A DNA stretch of 64,000 nucleotides from Kitasatospora acidiphila. Lineage in GTDB: Bacteria > Actinomycetota > Actinomycetes > Streptomycetales > Streptomycetaceae. Below the pieces are notes generated by a model. That model saw only the letters and a program-made list of their open reading frames with translations. It was not told the origin of the DNA and did no database searches. A program made the position numbers and the translations under genes. This document shows positions 16,646 through 25,747 of this stretch, piece after piece (position 1 is the first letter of the stretch; each line of letters opens with the position of its first letter). The DNA lies in contig NZ_VIGB01000003.1 in the NCBI RefSeq assembly GCF_006636205.1, positions 1,488,001-1,552,000 on the forward strand. Direction: 5' to 3'.

Positions 16646-19600
16646 TCAGGGGTTGGAGAGCAGATCGCGCAGCAGGGCCACGGTGTCCGGGTCCAGGCTG
16701 CGGCCGGTACGGCGGCTCAGGGCGTCCAACCGGTTGACGGCCTTCAGGAGTTGGTCGCGGGCGCCGGCCGAGGCGTAGGCGTAGAACAGGTCGCGGTGCA
16801 GCAGTTCGACGTCGGGGGCCACGGCGAGGCCGCGGAAGACGGCTGCCTCGGCGCTGCGGTGGTCACCGTACTGCAGCCTCCGGGCGGCCAGTTCATGGGC
16901 GGTGTCGATGATCGCGGCGAGCATGTCCTGCCGGGTCGCTTCGGCCCAGCCGTAGCCGGTGGCCGGGGTCTCGGCGAACGGGGCGCCGCGGACCAGGGCG
17001 AGGGCGTGGGCCAGGGCGGCGTCGGCGGTGGTGCTGGTGCTGCGCATGCCGCGCCGGTAGAGGCTGCGGAACTCGTCCCAGTCACAGGTGACCGTCGGGG
17101 CGAAGCTGCAGTTCTCCAGCTCGTCCCGACGCAGGAACGCCCGGCCGTCGGGGTCGCCGCCGAACCAGGCGGCGAGCTCGCCGACGGTGGCGGCTGCGGG
17201 GTGGTCCGGGCGGGCGTGGTCGCCCGGGTGCAGGGCCCGCTGGACGGCCGCCGGGTCGGCGCCCGGGTTGAGCGCCAGGAAGGCGGCCGCTTCGGTCAGG
17301 GCGGGCAGGTCGCCGGGTTGGGCCGGCCCGGTGGCGCCGAGCACGTCGACCGGGCCGAGCAGGCGCACCCGGGGGGTGGTGCGGATGGCGTGCGCCTCGG
17401 GCGAGCGGAGGATGGCGAGCAGGTCGTCCGCGTCGGTGCGGGCGGCCAAGGGGGTGCCACCGGGCGGGGTTCCGTCGGGCGGGGTGGGGGCGGGATCGGT
17501 GGCGGGGATCGGCTCGGGCCGGAACGGCATGCGCGGGTCGGCCGGGGGCGCCGCCTGGGCCGTTTCATGGGTGGGCACGGGCTCGGCGGTGTCGGCGGTC
17601 TCGGTGGGGACATCGACGGGCGGCGCGGCATCCGCAGGCAGCTGCGGGTCTGCGGGAGGCAGCGGCTCTGCAGGAGGCAGCAGGTCTGTGGGAGGCTGTG
17701 CGCCTGCGGGCGGCTGCGGGGCTGCGGGAGGCATGACGTCCAGGGGCGGCGGTGTCGCCACCAGCGCCGGAAGGTTCTCGATCACCGGCGCGTCCGCCTG
17801 CCGCCCCGGCCGCTTTGCGCCACCCGCACCGGCCGGGTCGAGCGAGGCGAACGGGCTGCTGCCGGTGCCGATCAGGCGGGCGATCAGCTTGGGTCCGCTC
17901 TCGGACGGGCCGTCGGGCAGCGAACCGCCCACGAAGGAGGCCGTGCCGGCGGCGACGCCGGCCAGCACCGGTACGGGCTTGGGCAGTTCGGCGGGCTCGA
18001 TCTCGTCCCCGTCGTAGGTCCAGGCGGGCGCCTCCTCCTCGGCGGTTGCGGCAGTGGTGCTGAGCAACTCGCTCCAGTGGGCGAACTGTTCCTCGGTCAG
18101 CCGCTGCAACTGCACGGAGAGGTGCAGGCCGGGCAGCACGACGGCGCCGGTGCTGGGCAGCGTCCAGCGGGCGACCGGGCCGGCCCCGCGCTCGGGCGCC
18201 CGGGAGATCACGGCCAGGCAGGTGCGCGGGCGGCCGTCCAGCAGCCGTCCGAGCTCTGACGGGACGTCGCCGGTGGGCGGCTGTGCGGAGAGCACGATGT
18301 CGGGCACCCAGGCCTCGTCGGCCTCGCCGCGGCTGCGGGCGTCCCGGGGGTGCGCGGCACCGACGTTGACCAGGGCGCCGCGCGCCTCGTCGATGCGCGG
18401 GCCGAGTTCGGCGAGCGCCTCGGCGAGGGTCGGGTAGCGGTGCACCCGGTCGGCGACGGTGTCGGAGACCGGCAGTTCCTCGGGGAAGCCGATCAGGTGC
18501 AGGTTGAGGTTGTCGGCCAGCGGGCTGTGGGCGAGTTCCAGCGCAATGGTGCGCAGCACCGCCCGGGCGTCGTCGGGGTGACCGGAGAGGTGCATGAGCC
18601 GGATGGTCTCCAGGTCGGCGAGGACCGCCGCGCCGTCGGGGGCCGTGCCCAGGGTGACCAGCGCCGGGTAGGGCGCCGGGACCTTGGCGGCCTGCTCGGC
18701 GGAGAGCAGGTCGTCGGAGTCGCCCGCGCACCACCAGACGTTGGCGGCGTGCGCGGCCCGGAACGGGGCGATCGGCACGGCGGCGGCGGCCAGGTGCAGT
18801 TCGACGACGCCGCCGTTGGTGACCCGGACGGCGGCGAGCGGAGGCAGCCGCTTGCCGGTGCGGCTGACGTTGCGACCCAGGGTGCGCAGTGACCGGTTGA
18901 GCAGGTCCAGGCCGGTGCTGCTCTGCCGGGCCTTCAGTTCGGCCTCGAAGGTGGCGGCGGGCAGCGCGGGCATCGGGATCCGGCGCCGGGGGCGGCGGTT
19001 CCGCTGCTGCTGGCCGCGCCGGTGGGCCACTGCGCCGATCAGCACGGCGGCGAGCAGCACGCCGATCCCGGAGGCGGCGAGGGCGGCGGTGTAGCTGCTC
19101 TTGGCGTCCTCGACCGGCCCGCCGGGGTGGGCGGCGACCTGCGGGGGCGGGGTCAGGTGGGGGGCCGGGTGCGGCGACACGTCCCGCCCTGCGGGTGCCG
19201 ACGGCGCCGAACCGCCCTGCGGGGTAGCCGAACCCGGCGCGGGCGAGCCCTGCGCGGGCTGTGCGGGCGCGGGCTGTGCGGGCGCGGGCTGGCTGGGTGC
19301 CACCGGGCTCGGAGCCGGCGCCGGCTGGGTGGGCGCGGCGCCCGGAATGGTCAGCACCATGCCGGGTTCCAGCGTGTTCGGGTCGGTCAGCTTCTCTCCA
19401 TCCGGTGCGGTCACGCCCTTGTTGGCGTCGAACAGCTGCGGCCAGGCGTCCGAACTGCCCATCTCCCGCAGGGCGATGGCCGAGAGGGTGTCACCAGGCC
19501 GGACGGTCGCGGTGGCGTGCCGTGCCCCGCCCGAACCGCCCGAACCGCCCGCCGGAGCGGTCGCGGTGGTGGACGCGGGCGCGGAGGCGGCGTCGGGCTT

Positions 19601-20389
19601 GGCGTCGGCAGGCATCAGCAGCCGCCAGCCGGGCTGGATGGGCCGGTCCGCGTCGAAGACGGTACCGGAACCATCCATCACCCGGCCGGCGTTGAGCTTG
19701 GCGATCTCCTGCCAGCGGTCCCCCGAGCCGAGTTGGTGTTCCGCGATCGACCAGAGGCTGTCGGCCGGTCGGCTGTCCTTGACGGTGTAGGTCGGCGCCT
19801 GCGGACCGGGGTCGGCGGCGGGCGCCGCGGTGGTCGCGGCGGCCGTAGTGAGCGCGGCCTGCTGCGCGGCGGACGCCAGTTGGGCCGGTGCCGTGGCGGC
19901 GCTGAGCTGTGCCGGGCTCGCCGTCGCGGCGAACGCGCCCCCGGCCACCGGGAGCAGCGCGATCACCGCACCGACCAGCCCGCCCGCGAGCCGCTGGCTC
20001 CACCCGAAGGCCGGCAGCCGCCGCACCACCCGGCCGCGCAGCTGCGCCGGGATCTCCAGCAGCACCGACAGCGCGAAACAGCCCCAGCCGAGCCAGCCGA
20101 TCGCGACCAGCGCCCAGAGGAAGAGCCGCCCGTCGTCCGGCGAGGTGAGCAACTGCCCGATGTCCTGGTGCCCGACGCCTCCCATCGCGGACACCGCCTG
20201 GGTGCCGTAGAGCAGCGCGGCGGGCACCCCGACCAGCAGCACTGCGAGCACCAGCAGCGCGCCCAGCGCGGTCGGCAGCGCGCGCATCGGGCTGCGTCGG
20301 CGGCGGTTTGGCGGGCCGACCGGGGCCGGGCGCGGTCGGCCGTTCGAACTCCCGTGTCGCCCCTGGGCCTTGGTTCGTGTCGCGGCCAT
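16646..20389 (-). CDS. large membrane protein with two LysM domains and C-terminal BTAD domain (Tad-locus associated)
   Basis: A 1247-aa protein. Residues about 35-155 contain three hydrophobic helices (ALLVLAVLLVGVPAALLYG, LWALVAIGWLGWGCFALSVL and GLVGAVIALLPVAGGAFA). Two LysM modules follow (ADSLWSIAEHQLGSGDRW near 205; GDTLSAIALREMGSSDAWPQL near 295), then a Pro/Ala linker and another helix (AALAASGIGVLLAAVLIGAV). A long cytoplasmic part ends in a BTAD domain (FAETPATGYGWAEATRQDML ... LLHRDLFYAYASAGARDQLLKAV). BTAD otherwise belongs to SARP regulators, but no DNA-binding winged helix is clear. Its ATG overlaps the TadG stop (ATGA), so it is the last gene of the Tad operon. It likely links the pilus machine to peptidoglycan and an intracellular signal. 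Confidence 0.85.
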   Translation of the reverse strand: MAATRTKAQGRHGSSNGRPRPAPVGPPNRRRRSPMRALPTALGALLVLAVLLVGVPAALLYGTQAVSAMGGVGHQDIGQLLTSPDDGRLFLWALVAIGWLGWGCFALSVLLEIPAQLRGRVVRRLPAFGWSQRLAGGLVGAVIALLPVAGGAFAATASPAQLSAATAPAQLASAAQQAALTTAAATTAAPAADPGPQAPTYTVKDSRPADSLWSIAEHQLGSGDRWQEIAKLNAGRVMDGSGTVFDADRPIQPGWRLLMPADAKPDAASAPASTTATAPAGGSGGSGGARHATATVRPGDTLSAIALREMGSSDAWPQLFDANKGVTAPDGEKLTDPNTLEPGMVLTIPGAAPTQPAPAPSPVAPSQPAPAQPAPAQPAQGSPAPGSATPQGGSAPSAPAGRDVSPHPAPHLTPPPQVAAHPGGPVEDAKSSYTAALAASGIGVLLAAVLIGAVAHRRGQQQRNRRPRRRIPMPALPAATFEAELKARQSSTGLDLLNRSLRTLGRNVSRTGKRLPPLAAVRVTNGGVVELHLAAAAVPIAPFRAAHAANVWWCAGDSDDLLSAEQAAKVPAPYPALVTLGTAPDGAAVLADLETIRLMHLSGHPDDARAVLRTIALELAHSPLADNLNLHLIGFPEELPVSDTVADRVHRYPTLAEALAELGPRIDEARGALVNVGAAHPRDARSRGEADEAWVPDIVLSAQPPTGDVPSELGRLLDGRPRTCLAVISRAPERGAGPVARWTLPSTGAVVLPGLHLSVQLQRLTEEQFAHWSELLSTTAATAEEEAPAWTYDGDEIEPAELPKPVPVLAGVAAGTASFVGGSLPDGPSESGPKLIARLIGTGSSPFASLDPAGAGGAKRPGRQADAPVIENLPALVATPPPLDVMPPAAPQPPAGAQPPTDLLPPAEPLPPADPQLPADAAPPVDVPTETADTAEPVPTHETAQAAPPADPRMPFRPEPIPATDPAPTPPDGTPPGGTPLAARTDADDLLAILRSPEAHAIRTTPRVRLLGPVDVLGATGPAQPGDLPALTEAAAFLALNPGADPAAVQRALHPGDHARPDHPAAATVGELAAWFGGDPDGRAFLRRDELENCSFAPTVTCDWDEFRSLYRRGMRSTSTTADAALAHALALVRGAPFAETPATGYGWAEATRQDMLAAIIDTAHELAARRLQYGDHRSAEAAVFRGLAVAPDVELLHRDLFYAYASAGARDQLLKAVNRLDALSRRTGRSLDPDTVALLRDLLSNP

Positions 20390-20850
20390 CAGGCACCCCC
20401 CGCATTCTGGCCGCCGACCACCATGGTCGCGGTACCGGTTCCTTGGATCGACAGGGTGGAGACACCGAACAGCCCGAGCAGCGCGGTCCGGTAGACGGGG
20501 TGGACGACCACGGTGATGCTGGTGGCCAGCGGGGGCGGCGGTTTGGCCGGGTCCGGGGGTTCGGCGACCAGGCCCCGGTAGGCCGGATCCTTCTGCAGGA
20601 AGGCGGTGGCCGCGGCATAGGCGGCCTTGGTGTTGATCAGGTACTGGCCCTGTTTGAACAGGGTCGGCTGATCGATCTGCTGGCCGCCGACCCGGGCCGC
20701 CTCCTGGGCCATCTCGTCGGCGTTGACGATGGCCCGCAGTTCGCCGCCGCAGTCCAGCACGATGCCGAGGAACATCAGCATCATGGCGGAGCCGAGCGCC
20801 ACGAAGATCGAGATGGTGCCGCGGTCGCGGTCACCCCGACGGACCCTCAC
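20389..20850 (-). CDS. TadG-like pilus assembly protein
   Basis: A 153-aa protein with one N-terminal helix (GTISIFVALGSAMMLMFLGI) behind a basic MRVRRGDRDRG start, then an extracellular domain (CGGELRAIVNADEMAQEAAR), as in TadG/TadE minor-pilin-like proteins. GTG 20850 is chosen for GGAGG five bases upstream. The helix lacks Glu at +5 after the Gly, so processing by prepilin peptidase is doubtful. It overlaps the LysM-BTAD gene by four bases. Confidence 0.75.
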   Translation of the reverse strand: MRVRRGDRDRGTISIFVALGSAMMLMFLGIVLDCGGELRAIVNADEMAQEAARVGGQQIDQPTLFKQGQYLINTKAAYAAATAFLQKDPAYRGLVAEPPDPAKPPPPLATSITVVVHPVYRTALLGLFGVSTLSIQGTGTATMVVGGQNAGGA

Positions 20851-20899
20851 GTTCCCCTCCCCAGGGCTTGGGACCTCAACTGCCCGGCCCGACGCGCTG

Positions 20900-21397
20900 C
20901 TACGTCGAGCGGTACTGGTCGATGACGGATCGGAAGGTCCCCTGCAACTCCAAGGCGCCGGGTACCCAAATCGGCGACAAATCATTCACCGGAACCTTGC
21001 AGGACACGTCCACCCGGACATCCTGCGGCAGCGGATCGGCCGCCAACTGTTCGACGGTGGCCGCGACCTGGAGACCGTCGCAGTGCACCCCGCTCTGGGT
21101 GAGCAGCTGGTTGACGGCGTCAGTGGCCGCGGACTGCTCGTGGCCCGCCGGGGCCAGCGAGCCTGCCCTGGCGCCGGTCCTGGCCGCCTCCTGCAGCGTC
21201 CCGGCGGTCTGCTCGGCCCGCCCGGCGACCAGGATCAGGCACAGCAGCCCCAGGACCACCGGGACCACCAGCGCCGCCTCGATCGCCAGGCTGCCGCGCT
21301 CGCCCTGCAGCAGCTTGGCGCTACCGCGCCCGGCGCGTGGCGGCCTGGCGCCGCCGCGCTCGCCGTGCGGTGGCGGCCCGGAGGGCAGGGCCGTCAT
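20900..21397 (-). CDS. tadE: TadE-family minor pseudopilin
   Basis: A 165-aa pseudopilin. A basic leader (about 34 aa, ending LLQGERG) precedes SLAIEAALVVPVVLGLLCLI. The G-SLAIE junction has Glu at +5, the classic prepilin peptidase site of TadE proteins. The extracellular part has Cys residues (VHCDGLQ, VDVSCKV) that could form a disulfide. The start overlaps the previous stop by four bases (ATGA), showing translational coupling with the upstream TadE-like gene. It is predicted to prime or cap the Flp pilus. Confidence 0.82.
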   Translation of the reverse strand: MTALPSGPPPHGERGGARPPRAGRGSAKLLQGERGSLAIEAALVVPVVLGLLCLILVAGRAEQTAGTLQEAARTGARAGSLAPAGHEQSAATDAVNQLLTQSGVHCDGLQVAATVEQLAADPLPQDVRVDVSCKVPVNDLSPIWVPGALELQGTFRSVIDQYRST

Positions 21398-21750
21398 GGC
21401 TGGTACCTCTCGATCGGAGCCTGGGCGGTCTGGGAGAAGGTCAACTCCCCCGGCAGCACGAACAGCGGGTGCACGGTCACGGTGACCGTGACGACGGTGT
21501 CCCCGGGCTGGCGCTTCGGCACCGTGACCACGGTGTCGCCGAGCAGCCCGTTGAAGCGCTGGAGGAACAGCTCGGCCCGGGGCTGGGCCAGGCTGTTGTC
21601 CTTGGTGCCGTAGACCCGGGCGGCGTCCGCGCCTTCGCGCGCGGCGGCCAGGGCGACACTGTCCGAGTACCAGATCAGCGCGCCTTGGACCACCAGCATC
21701 ACCAGGACGATGATGATCGGGAACACCATCGCGAAGCTGATGCTGAGCAC
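21394..21750 (-). CDS. TadE-like minor pseudopilin, second copy
   Basis: An ORF of at least 118 aa with a single N-terminal helix (FAMVFPIIIVLVMLVVQGALIWYSD), then AALAAAREGADAARVYG, the conserved TadE A-x-E-G-A-x-A-A motif. The start is uncertain: GTG 21750 (MLSISFAMVF) fits the end of the upstream gene, but a non-canonical CTG at about 21780 would keep an RG-VLSIS leader. Position +5 is Ser rather than Glu. A Val/Thr-rich beta domain follows (DTVVTVPKRQPGDTVVTVTV). The stop overlaps the next tadE. Confidence 0.75.
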   Translation of the reverse strand: MLSISFAMVFPIIIVLVMLVVQGALIWYSDSVALAAAREGADAARVYGTKDNSLAQPRAELFLQRFNGLLGDTVVTVPKRQPGDTVVTVTVTVHPLFVLPGELTFSQTAQAPIERYQP

Positions 21751-21779
21751 CCCTCGGTCAGTGGCTTCCTGACGTGGCG

Positions 21780-22046
21780 TCAGCTGTTCGCGGGGATCGG
21801 CAGGTTCTGCGGAATGTCGCCCTTGGCCTTCTGCCCGAGGGTCGCCACCGCGGCGACGATCGCTCCGGCGATCGCCACCACGACGACCACGATCAGCGCC
21901 AACTCGATGCTCAGCGCACCGCGGTCGCCCTCGGCGTGAGCCGCCTTGGCGCGGGCGGCGGTCGCCCGCAGCAGCGCCATCGCCGGCTGCAGCGGTAGGA
22001 GCAGCGACACCAGGAACAGGCCCGCCAGGGCACGCAGGTTCTTCAT
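21780..22046 (-). CDS. Flp-type major pilin-like protein
   Basis: An 88-aa prepilin. An N-terminal hydrophobic segment (LAGLFLVSLLLPLQPAMALL) is followed by a basic stretch and the processing site AEGDRG-ALSIELALIVV with Glu at +5, then a second hydrophobic helix (VVVVAIAGAIVAAVATLGQ) and a short hydrophilic tail. Size and order (TadC, pilin, TadE, TadE, TadG) match the Flp subunit position in actinobacterial Tad loci. The extra N-terminal hydrophobic segment is unusual for a plain Flp pilin. Confidence 0.75.
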   Translation of the reverse strand: MKNLRALAGLFLVSLLLPLQPAMALLRATAARAKAAHAEGDRGALSIELALIVVVVVAIAGAIVAAVATLGQKAKGDIPQNLPIPANS

Positions 22047-22123
22047 CAGTGGATCTCCTCGGGAGGGGGGACGTCGGGGGTCGGGACGTCTCGGCGCTGA
22101 AGTCCGCGCGAGCGGACCGAAGT

Positions 22124-23011
22124 TCAGAAGACATGGAGCATCTGGTAGAGCGCGGGGTAGGTGATCAGCACGGTCATCAGCATGGTGAGCGCCGCACCGG
22201 GCGCCACCATCTGCTCACTGGTGGCACCGGCCTTGGCCAGGTCGTCGGCGAGCAGCTCGTCACGAAGGCCCTTGGCGCGGGCCCGCAGGGTGTCGTAGAC
22301 GGCGGCGCCGTCACTGCCCGACAGCCGCATGATGTCGGCCACGTCCTGCAGTTGGGGCAGGCCGAGCTCGCCGGCCAGCGCCTCCAGCCCCTCCCAGGGC
22401 GGCACCCGGTCGGTGGCGGCGCGCTCCAGGGCGTCCTGGATCCGGCGGAAGACGGCGCTGCGGCCGACCACCGCCGCCCGCCGCATCGCCTCGGCCGGGC
22501 CGTGGTCGGAGGCCCGTTCCAGCGCGACCAGTTCGAGGTAGGCGGAGATCGCGTGCAGATACTCCGTCCTGGCCTCCTTGGCCTCGCCCTGCACGATGCC
22601 GTCCGGCAGCAGCCAGCCGCCGACGGCCAGCGCCAGGCTGAGCACCACCGGCAGCGCGACCGGCGGGCCGAAGCCGACGAACGCCGCCATCGCGGTGAGG
22701 TAGGCCGGCAGCAGCAGGCCGATCAGCGCGAACAGCAGCTTGTGGGCCATGAACCGGGCCGGGCTGCGGCCGATCAACGCCAGTGACTGGGTGGGCAGTC
22801 GGGCGCCCACCAGGCCCAGCGCCTTGCTGCCGAGCCGGTCGTACCAGCGCTCGTCCTCGGCCTCGGCGCCGGGCCGCGGCGAGCCGGGAGCGCGGTGCAG
22901 CCGGTCCAGCGCCGTGCCCAGATCCGGTGGTGCCGGCCGCAGTTCGGCGATCAGCAGGGCCAGGCCGGCGGCCGCCGCGATGCCCGCCAGCACCGCCCAG
23001 GGCGAGATCAT
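22124..23011 (-). CDS. tadC: TadC inner-membrane pilus assembly protein
   Basis: A 295-aa type II/IV secretion F-domain protein. ATG 23011 (MISPWAVLAGIAAAAGLALL) overlaps the TadB stop by four bases. Hydrophobic helices lie at residues 5-25, about 95-125 (LLFALIGLLLPAYLTAMAAF), 130-150 and at the C terminus (LTMLMTVLITYPALYQML). The cytoplasmic F domain carries YLELVALERASDHGPAEAM and LGLPQLQDVADIM. It forms the platform for the CpaF ATPase together with TadB. A longer open frame upstream is a shadow of tadB. Confidence 0.85.
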   Translation of the reverse strand: MISPWAVLAGIAAAAGLALLIAELRPAPPDLGTALDRLHRAPGSPRPGAEAEDERWYDRLGSKALGLVGARLPTQSLALIGRSPARFMAHKLLFALIGLLLPAYLTAMAAFVGFGPPVALPVVLSLALAVGGWLLPDGIVQGEAKEARTEYLHAISAYLELVALERASDHGPAEAMRRAAVVGRSAVFRRIQDALERAATDRVPPWEGLEALAGELGLPQLQDVADIMRLSGSDGAAVYDTLRARAKGLRDELLADDLAKAGATSEQMVAPGAALTMLMTVLITYPALYQMLHVF

Positions 23012-23964
23012 CGGACCTCCCCGACCGGTTCGGCCACCGGCTCCTCGGCCGGCGCGGGCAGCGCGGCCACCTGGCTGCGCCGGTCCGGCTCCAGCAGCCG
23101 GGGCAGCGGCTTGCCCGCGGCCAGCGAGCGCATCCAGGCGATCACCCCGATGAACGCCAACCCCAGTACGGCCAACACCAGTTGGCCCTGGACAGTGCCG
23201 TAGGGCGCGGTGTAGCGGGAGTTGAGCGAGCCGACCACGACGACCAGTAGGATGATGCTGACCAGCCAGCGGACCGTGGTGCGGTGCTTGGACCGGTCGG
23301 CCTCGATCGTCCGCCGCTGGCGCACCTCCTCGCGGACCGACTCGGCGAGGTCGGCGAGCGCCCGGGCCAGCCCGGGTCCGCTGTCGCCGGCCCGCAGCAG
23401 CAGCGCGGCGAGCACCTTGTCGGCGGTCGCGTCGGCCAGCGTGTCGGCGAAGGCGCGCAGTGCGTCCTCGACGCGCCAGCGGGCCTGCAACCGGGCGGCC
23501 AGCTCGTCCACTTCGCCCTGCAGGGCGGCCGGGGCGGTGCGCCGGCTGGTGACCAGCGCCTGGGTGAGGCCGGTGCCGAGCAGCAGCACGTCGGAGAGCC
23601 GCTGGGTCCACTCCGCGAGGCCTTCCAGGCGACGGATCTGCCGGTGGTCGGCACGGGTGACCGCGAACAGCCAGGGCAGCCCGAAGACCAGCGCGGGGCC
23701 CAGCAGCACGCTGAGCGGGATCCCGCTGAAAAGCCAGGCGAGCGCGGCGGTGATCAGTGCCAGCGCAGCCTGGATCCGGCGCAGCCGCAGGGTGCCGCGA
23801 TCGGGCGCGCCGGTCGTGCCGTACCAGAGCAGCCGCATCCGCAGGGTCAGCCGGCCCGGCGCGCCATGGCCCGCCGGCGTGCCGGCGGAGCCGCGCAGCC
23901 CGACCAGGAGAGCCACCAGGCCACCCGCGATCAGGACGCCGCACAGGGCGAAGAGCAGCATCAC
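23008..23964 (-). CDS. tadB: TadB inner-membrane pilus assembly protein
   Basis: A 318-aa F-domain platform protein. The N-terminal helix (MMLLFALCGVLIAGGLVALLVGL), paired helices near 70-105 (ALALITAALAWLFSGIPLSV), the cytoplasmic F domain with LEGLAEWTQRLSDVLLLGTGL and DSGPGLARALADLAES, and C-terminal helices (WLVSIILLVVVVGSL; LVLAVLGLAFIGVIAW) match TadB order and length. It lies between cpaF and tadC and works with them in pilus extrusion. Confidence 0.85.
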   Translation of the reverse strand: MMLLFALCGVLIAGGLVALLVGLRGSAGTPAGHGAPGRLTLRMRLLWYGTTGAPDRGTLRLRRIQAALALITAALAWLFSGIPLSVLLGPALVFGLPWLFAVTRADHRQIRRLEGLAEWTQRLSDVLLLGTGLTQALVTSRRTAPAALQGEVDELAARLQARWRVEDALRAFADTLADATADKVLAALLLRAGDSGPGLARALADLAESVREEVRQRRTIEADRSKHRTTVRWLVSIILLVVVVGSLNSRYTAPYGTVQGQLVLAVLGLAFIGVIAWMRSLAAGKPLPRLLEPDRRSQVAALPAPAEEPVAEPVGEVR

Positions 23965-24004
23965 CGTTCCTTGAAGTGGATGTGACGGGACATCAGAGGA
24001 GGTT

Positions 24005-25747
24005 TCACCGGGCGCCGCCGATCCGCAGCGACAGCGGCGCGGCCCAACTCCCGTACCCGGACTGCAGCAGACCGGCGTCGAAGCCGGCCCGCCGAAGGTC
24101 GTCCAGGCAGTTGGGCGGAGTGTGCGGCACGGCCCGCGGCTCGCCCAGGTCGGGGCGCGGGCCGAAGACGGTGTTCAGGGCCGGTCGGCCGTGCTCGCCG
24201 AGACCGGTCACCTCCATGACGTGCGAGACGAACCGGTGCCGACGGCCGCCGAGCGCCGTCTCGTCGACCATGGCGACGTGCACGATCAGGTCGACGGCGT
24301 TGGCGGTCAGCCGGTAGGCAAGTGCATCTGTCATATGTGAGCCGTATTCAAGGCAGAGTTCGGCGATGCGGTCCACCACCATGTGCGGACCGCGGGCGTG
24401 CAGCGTGCACATCGACCCGCCCTCGCCGTTGGTCATCACCCGCAGCATGGGGACGACTTCGGCGGAGCGGACCTCGCCGACGATGATCCGGGAGAGGGTC
24501 ATCCGCAGCGCCGCCGGGATCAGCTCGCCGATGGTCAGCTCACCGGCCGGCTTGCCGTCGATCCGCTCGCCGTTGCCCTCCCGGGCCTCCATCGGCACCA
24601 CCTGCCGCAGGTGGCCGAGGGTGTGCAGCCAGAGCTCGAACTCCGACTCCAGGGTGCCGATCCGCTCATCCGGCGGGATCTCGGCCGCCATCGCCCGCAG
24701 CAGGCTGGTCTTGCCGACCCCCTGGGTGCCGGTGATCATCACGTTCTTCCGGGCCCGGATCGCCGCGGCCAGGAAGGCGGCGATGGTCGAGTCCACGGTG
24801 CCGAGGTCGACCATGTCGGCGAGGGTGGCCGAGGCGACCCGGTGCCGGCGGATCGCCACATACGGGCGGGGCGTCACCTCGGTCATCGCCTGCAGGCGCA
24901 TGCCGCCCTCCAGGCGCAGCGCCAGGGTCGGGTTCGCGGTGTTCAGGCTGCGCTCGCCGCCACCGTGCTGGCGGGCCAAGTCCTGGAGCAGCTCGATGAG
25001 TTCGGCATCCGAGTCGGCGACAGGCGGAACCTGGCTGAGGGGCTGGTGGACGCGCGAGATCCAGACGTCGTCACAGCCGTTGATCAGGATGTTCTCGATC
25101 TCCGGGTCGTCCAGGTAGGGCTGCAGGCGGCCGGCCCGGAACAGCAGGTCGTAGACCGCCTCGGCCAAGGCCCGGTCCTGCTCCCTGGTCGGCGCCACGC
25201 CATGGCTCTGCGCGAAGGCATCCGACCAGCGGGCCACCGCTTCCTCGATCAGCGCCCGGCCGCGCTGCCGCCGGGTGGCGCGGTCCACCTCGCTGCCCTG
25301 ACTGACCGTCAGCTGGGCGAGCTGCTGGTGGAGTTCGATCGCCACCCGGCGCTTGAGCTCACGGGCCACCTGCGGATCCACGGTCGGCGGCGCGGGCTTG
25401 GCGCTCCACGGGTCGGGGGCGGGCAGCACGGGCAGCGCCGTGGCGGAGCCGGGAGCCGGGGCGGCGGGGGCGGGCGTTGGGGCAGGTTGGGGCCAGGGGT
25501 GGGTGATCCGGGTCGGCTGCGGGCCGGCCGGCGCCACGGTCCACGGCTGGCCGCCGCCCGGGCCGGTGAACTGCCCGGACGACCGCACCGGCCCGTGGAC
25601 CACCGGACCGGGCGGGACGCCGGGGGCGGTAGGGGTGGGGCCGGGTGCCGGCAGCCGGTACTCGGGCTCCGCGTCCTCCGGCTCGACCGACCACGGCAGG
25701 CCCGCCGGGTCGGCGGCCGCACGGTCACGCATGGGGCTACCGCGCAC
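24005..25747 (-). CDS. cpaF: CpaF/TadA secretion ATPase of the Tad pilus
   Basis: A 580-aa cytoplasmic hexameric motor ATPase. The GTG at 25747 has GGAGG 6 nt upstream and overlaps the cpaE stop by 11 bases; an ATG at 25732 is the alternative. Residues 1-130 are Pro-rich. The conserved region begins VARELKRRVAIELHQQL; then come the Walker A GTQGVGKTSLLRAM, the Asp box (PPDERIGTLESEFEL), the Walker B/His-box IIVGEVRSAEVVPML and GGSMCTLHA. It powers Flp assembly through TadB/TadC. Confidence 0.9.
   Translation of the reverse strand: MRGSPMRDRAAADPAGLPWSVEPEDAEPEYRLPAPGPTPTAPGVPPGPVVHGPVRSSGQFTGPGGGQPWTVAPAGPQPTRITHPWPQPAPTPAPAAPAPGSATALPVLPAPDPWSAKPAPPTVDPQVARELKRRVAIELHQQLAQLTVSQGSEVDRATRRQRGRALIEEAVARWSDAFAQSHGVAPTREQDRALAEAVYDLLFRAGRLQPYLDDPEIENILINGCDDVWISRVHQPLSQVPPVADSDAELIELLQDLARQHGGGERSLNTANPTLALRLEGGMRLQAMTEVTPRPYVAIRRHRVASATLADMVDLGTVDSTIAAFLAAAIRARKNVMITGTQGVGKTSLLRAMAAEIPPDERIGTLESEFELWLHTLGHLRQVVPMEAREGNGERIDGKPAGELTIGELIPAALRMTLSRIIVGEVRSAEVVPMLRVMTNGEGGSMCTLHARGPHMVVDRIAELCLEYGSHMTDALAYRLTANAVDLIVHVAMVDETALGGRRHRFVSHVMEVTGLGEHGRPALNTVFGPRPDLGEPRAVPHTPPNCLDDLRRAGFDAGLLQSGYGSWAAPLSLRIGGAR

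Noticed and set aside
16751..20494. Long plus-strand frames across the LysM-BTAD gene
   Set aside because: Antisense shadows rich in Gly, Ala and Arg; the minus strand has clear LysM and BTAD motifs.
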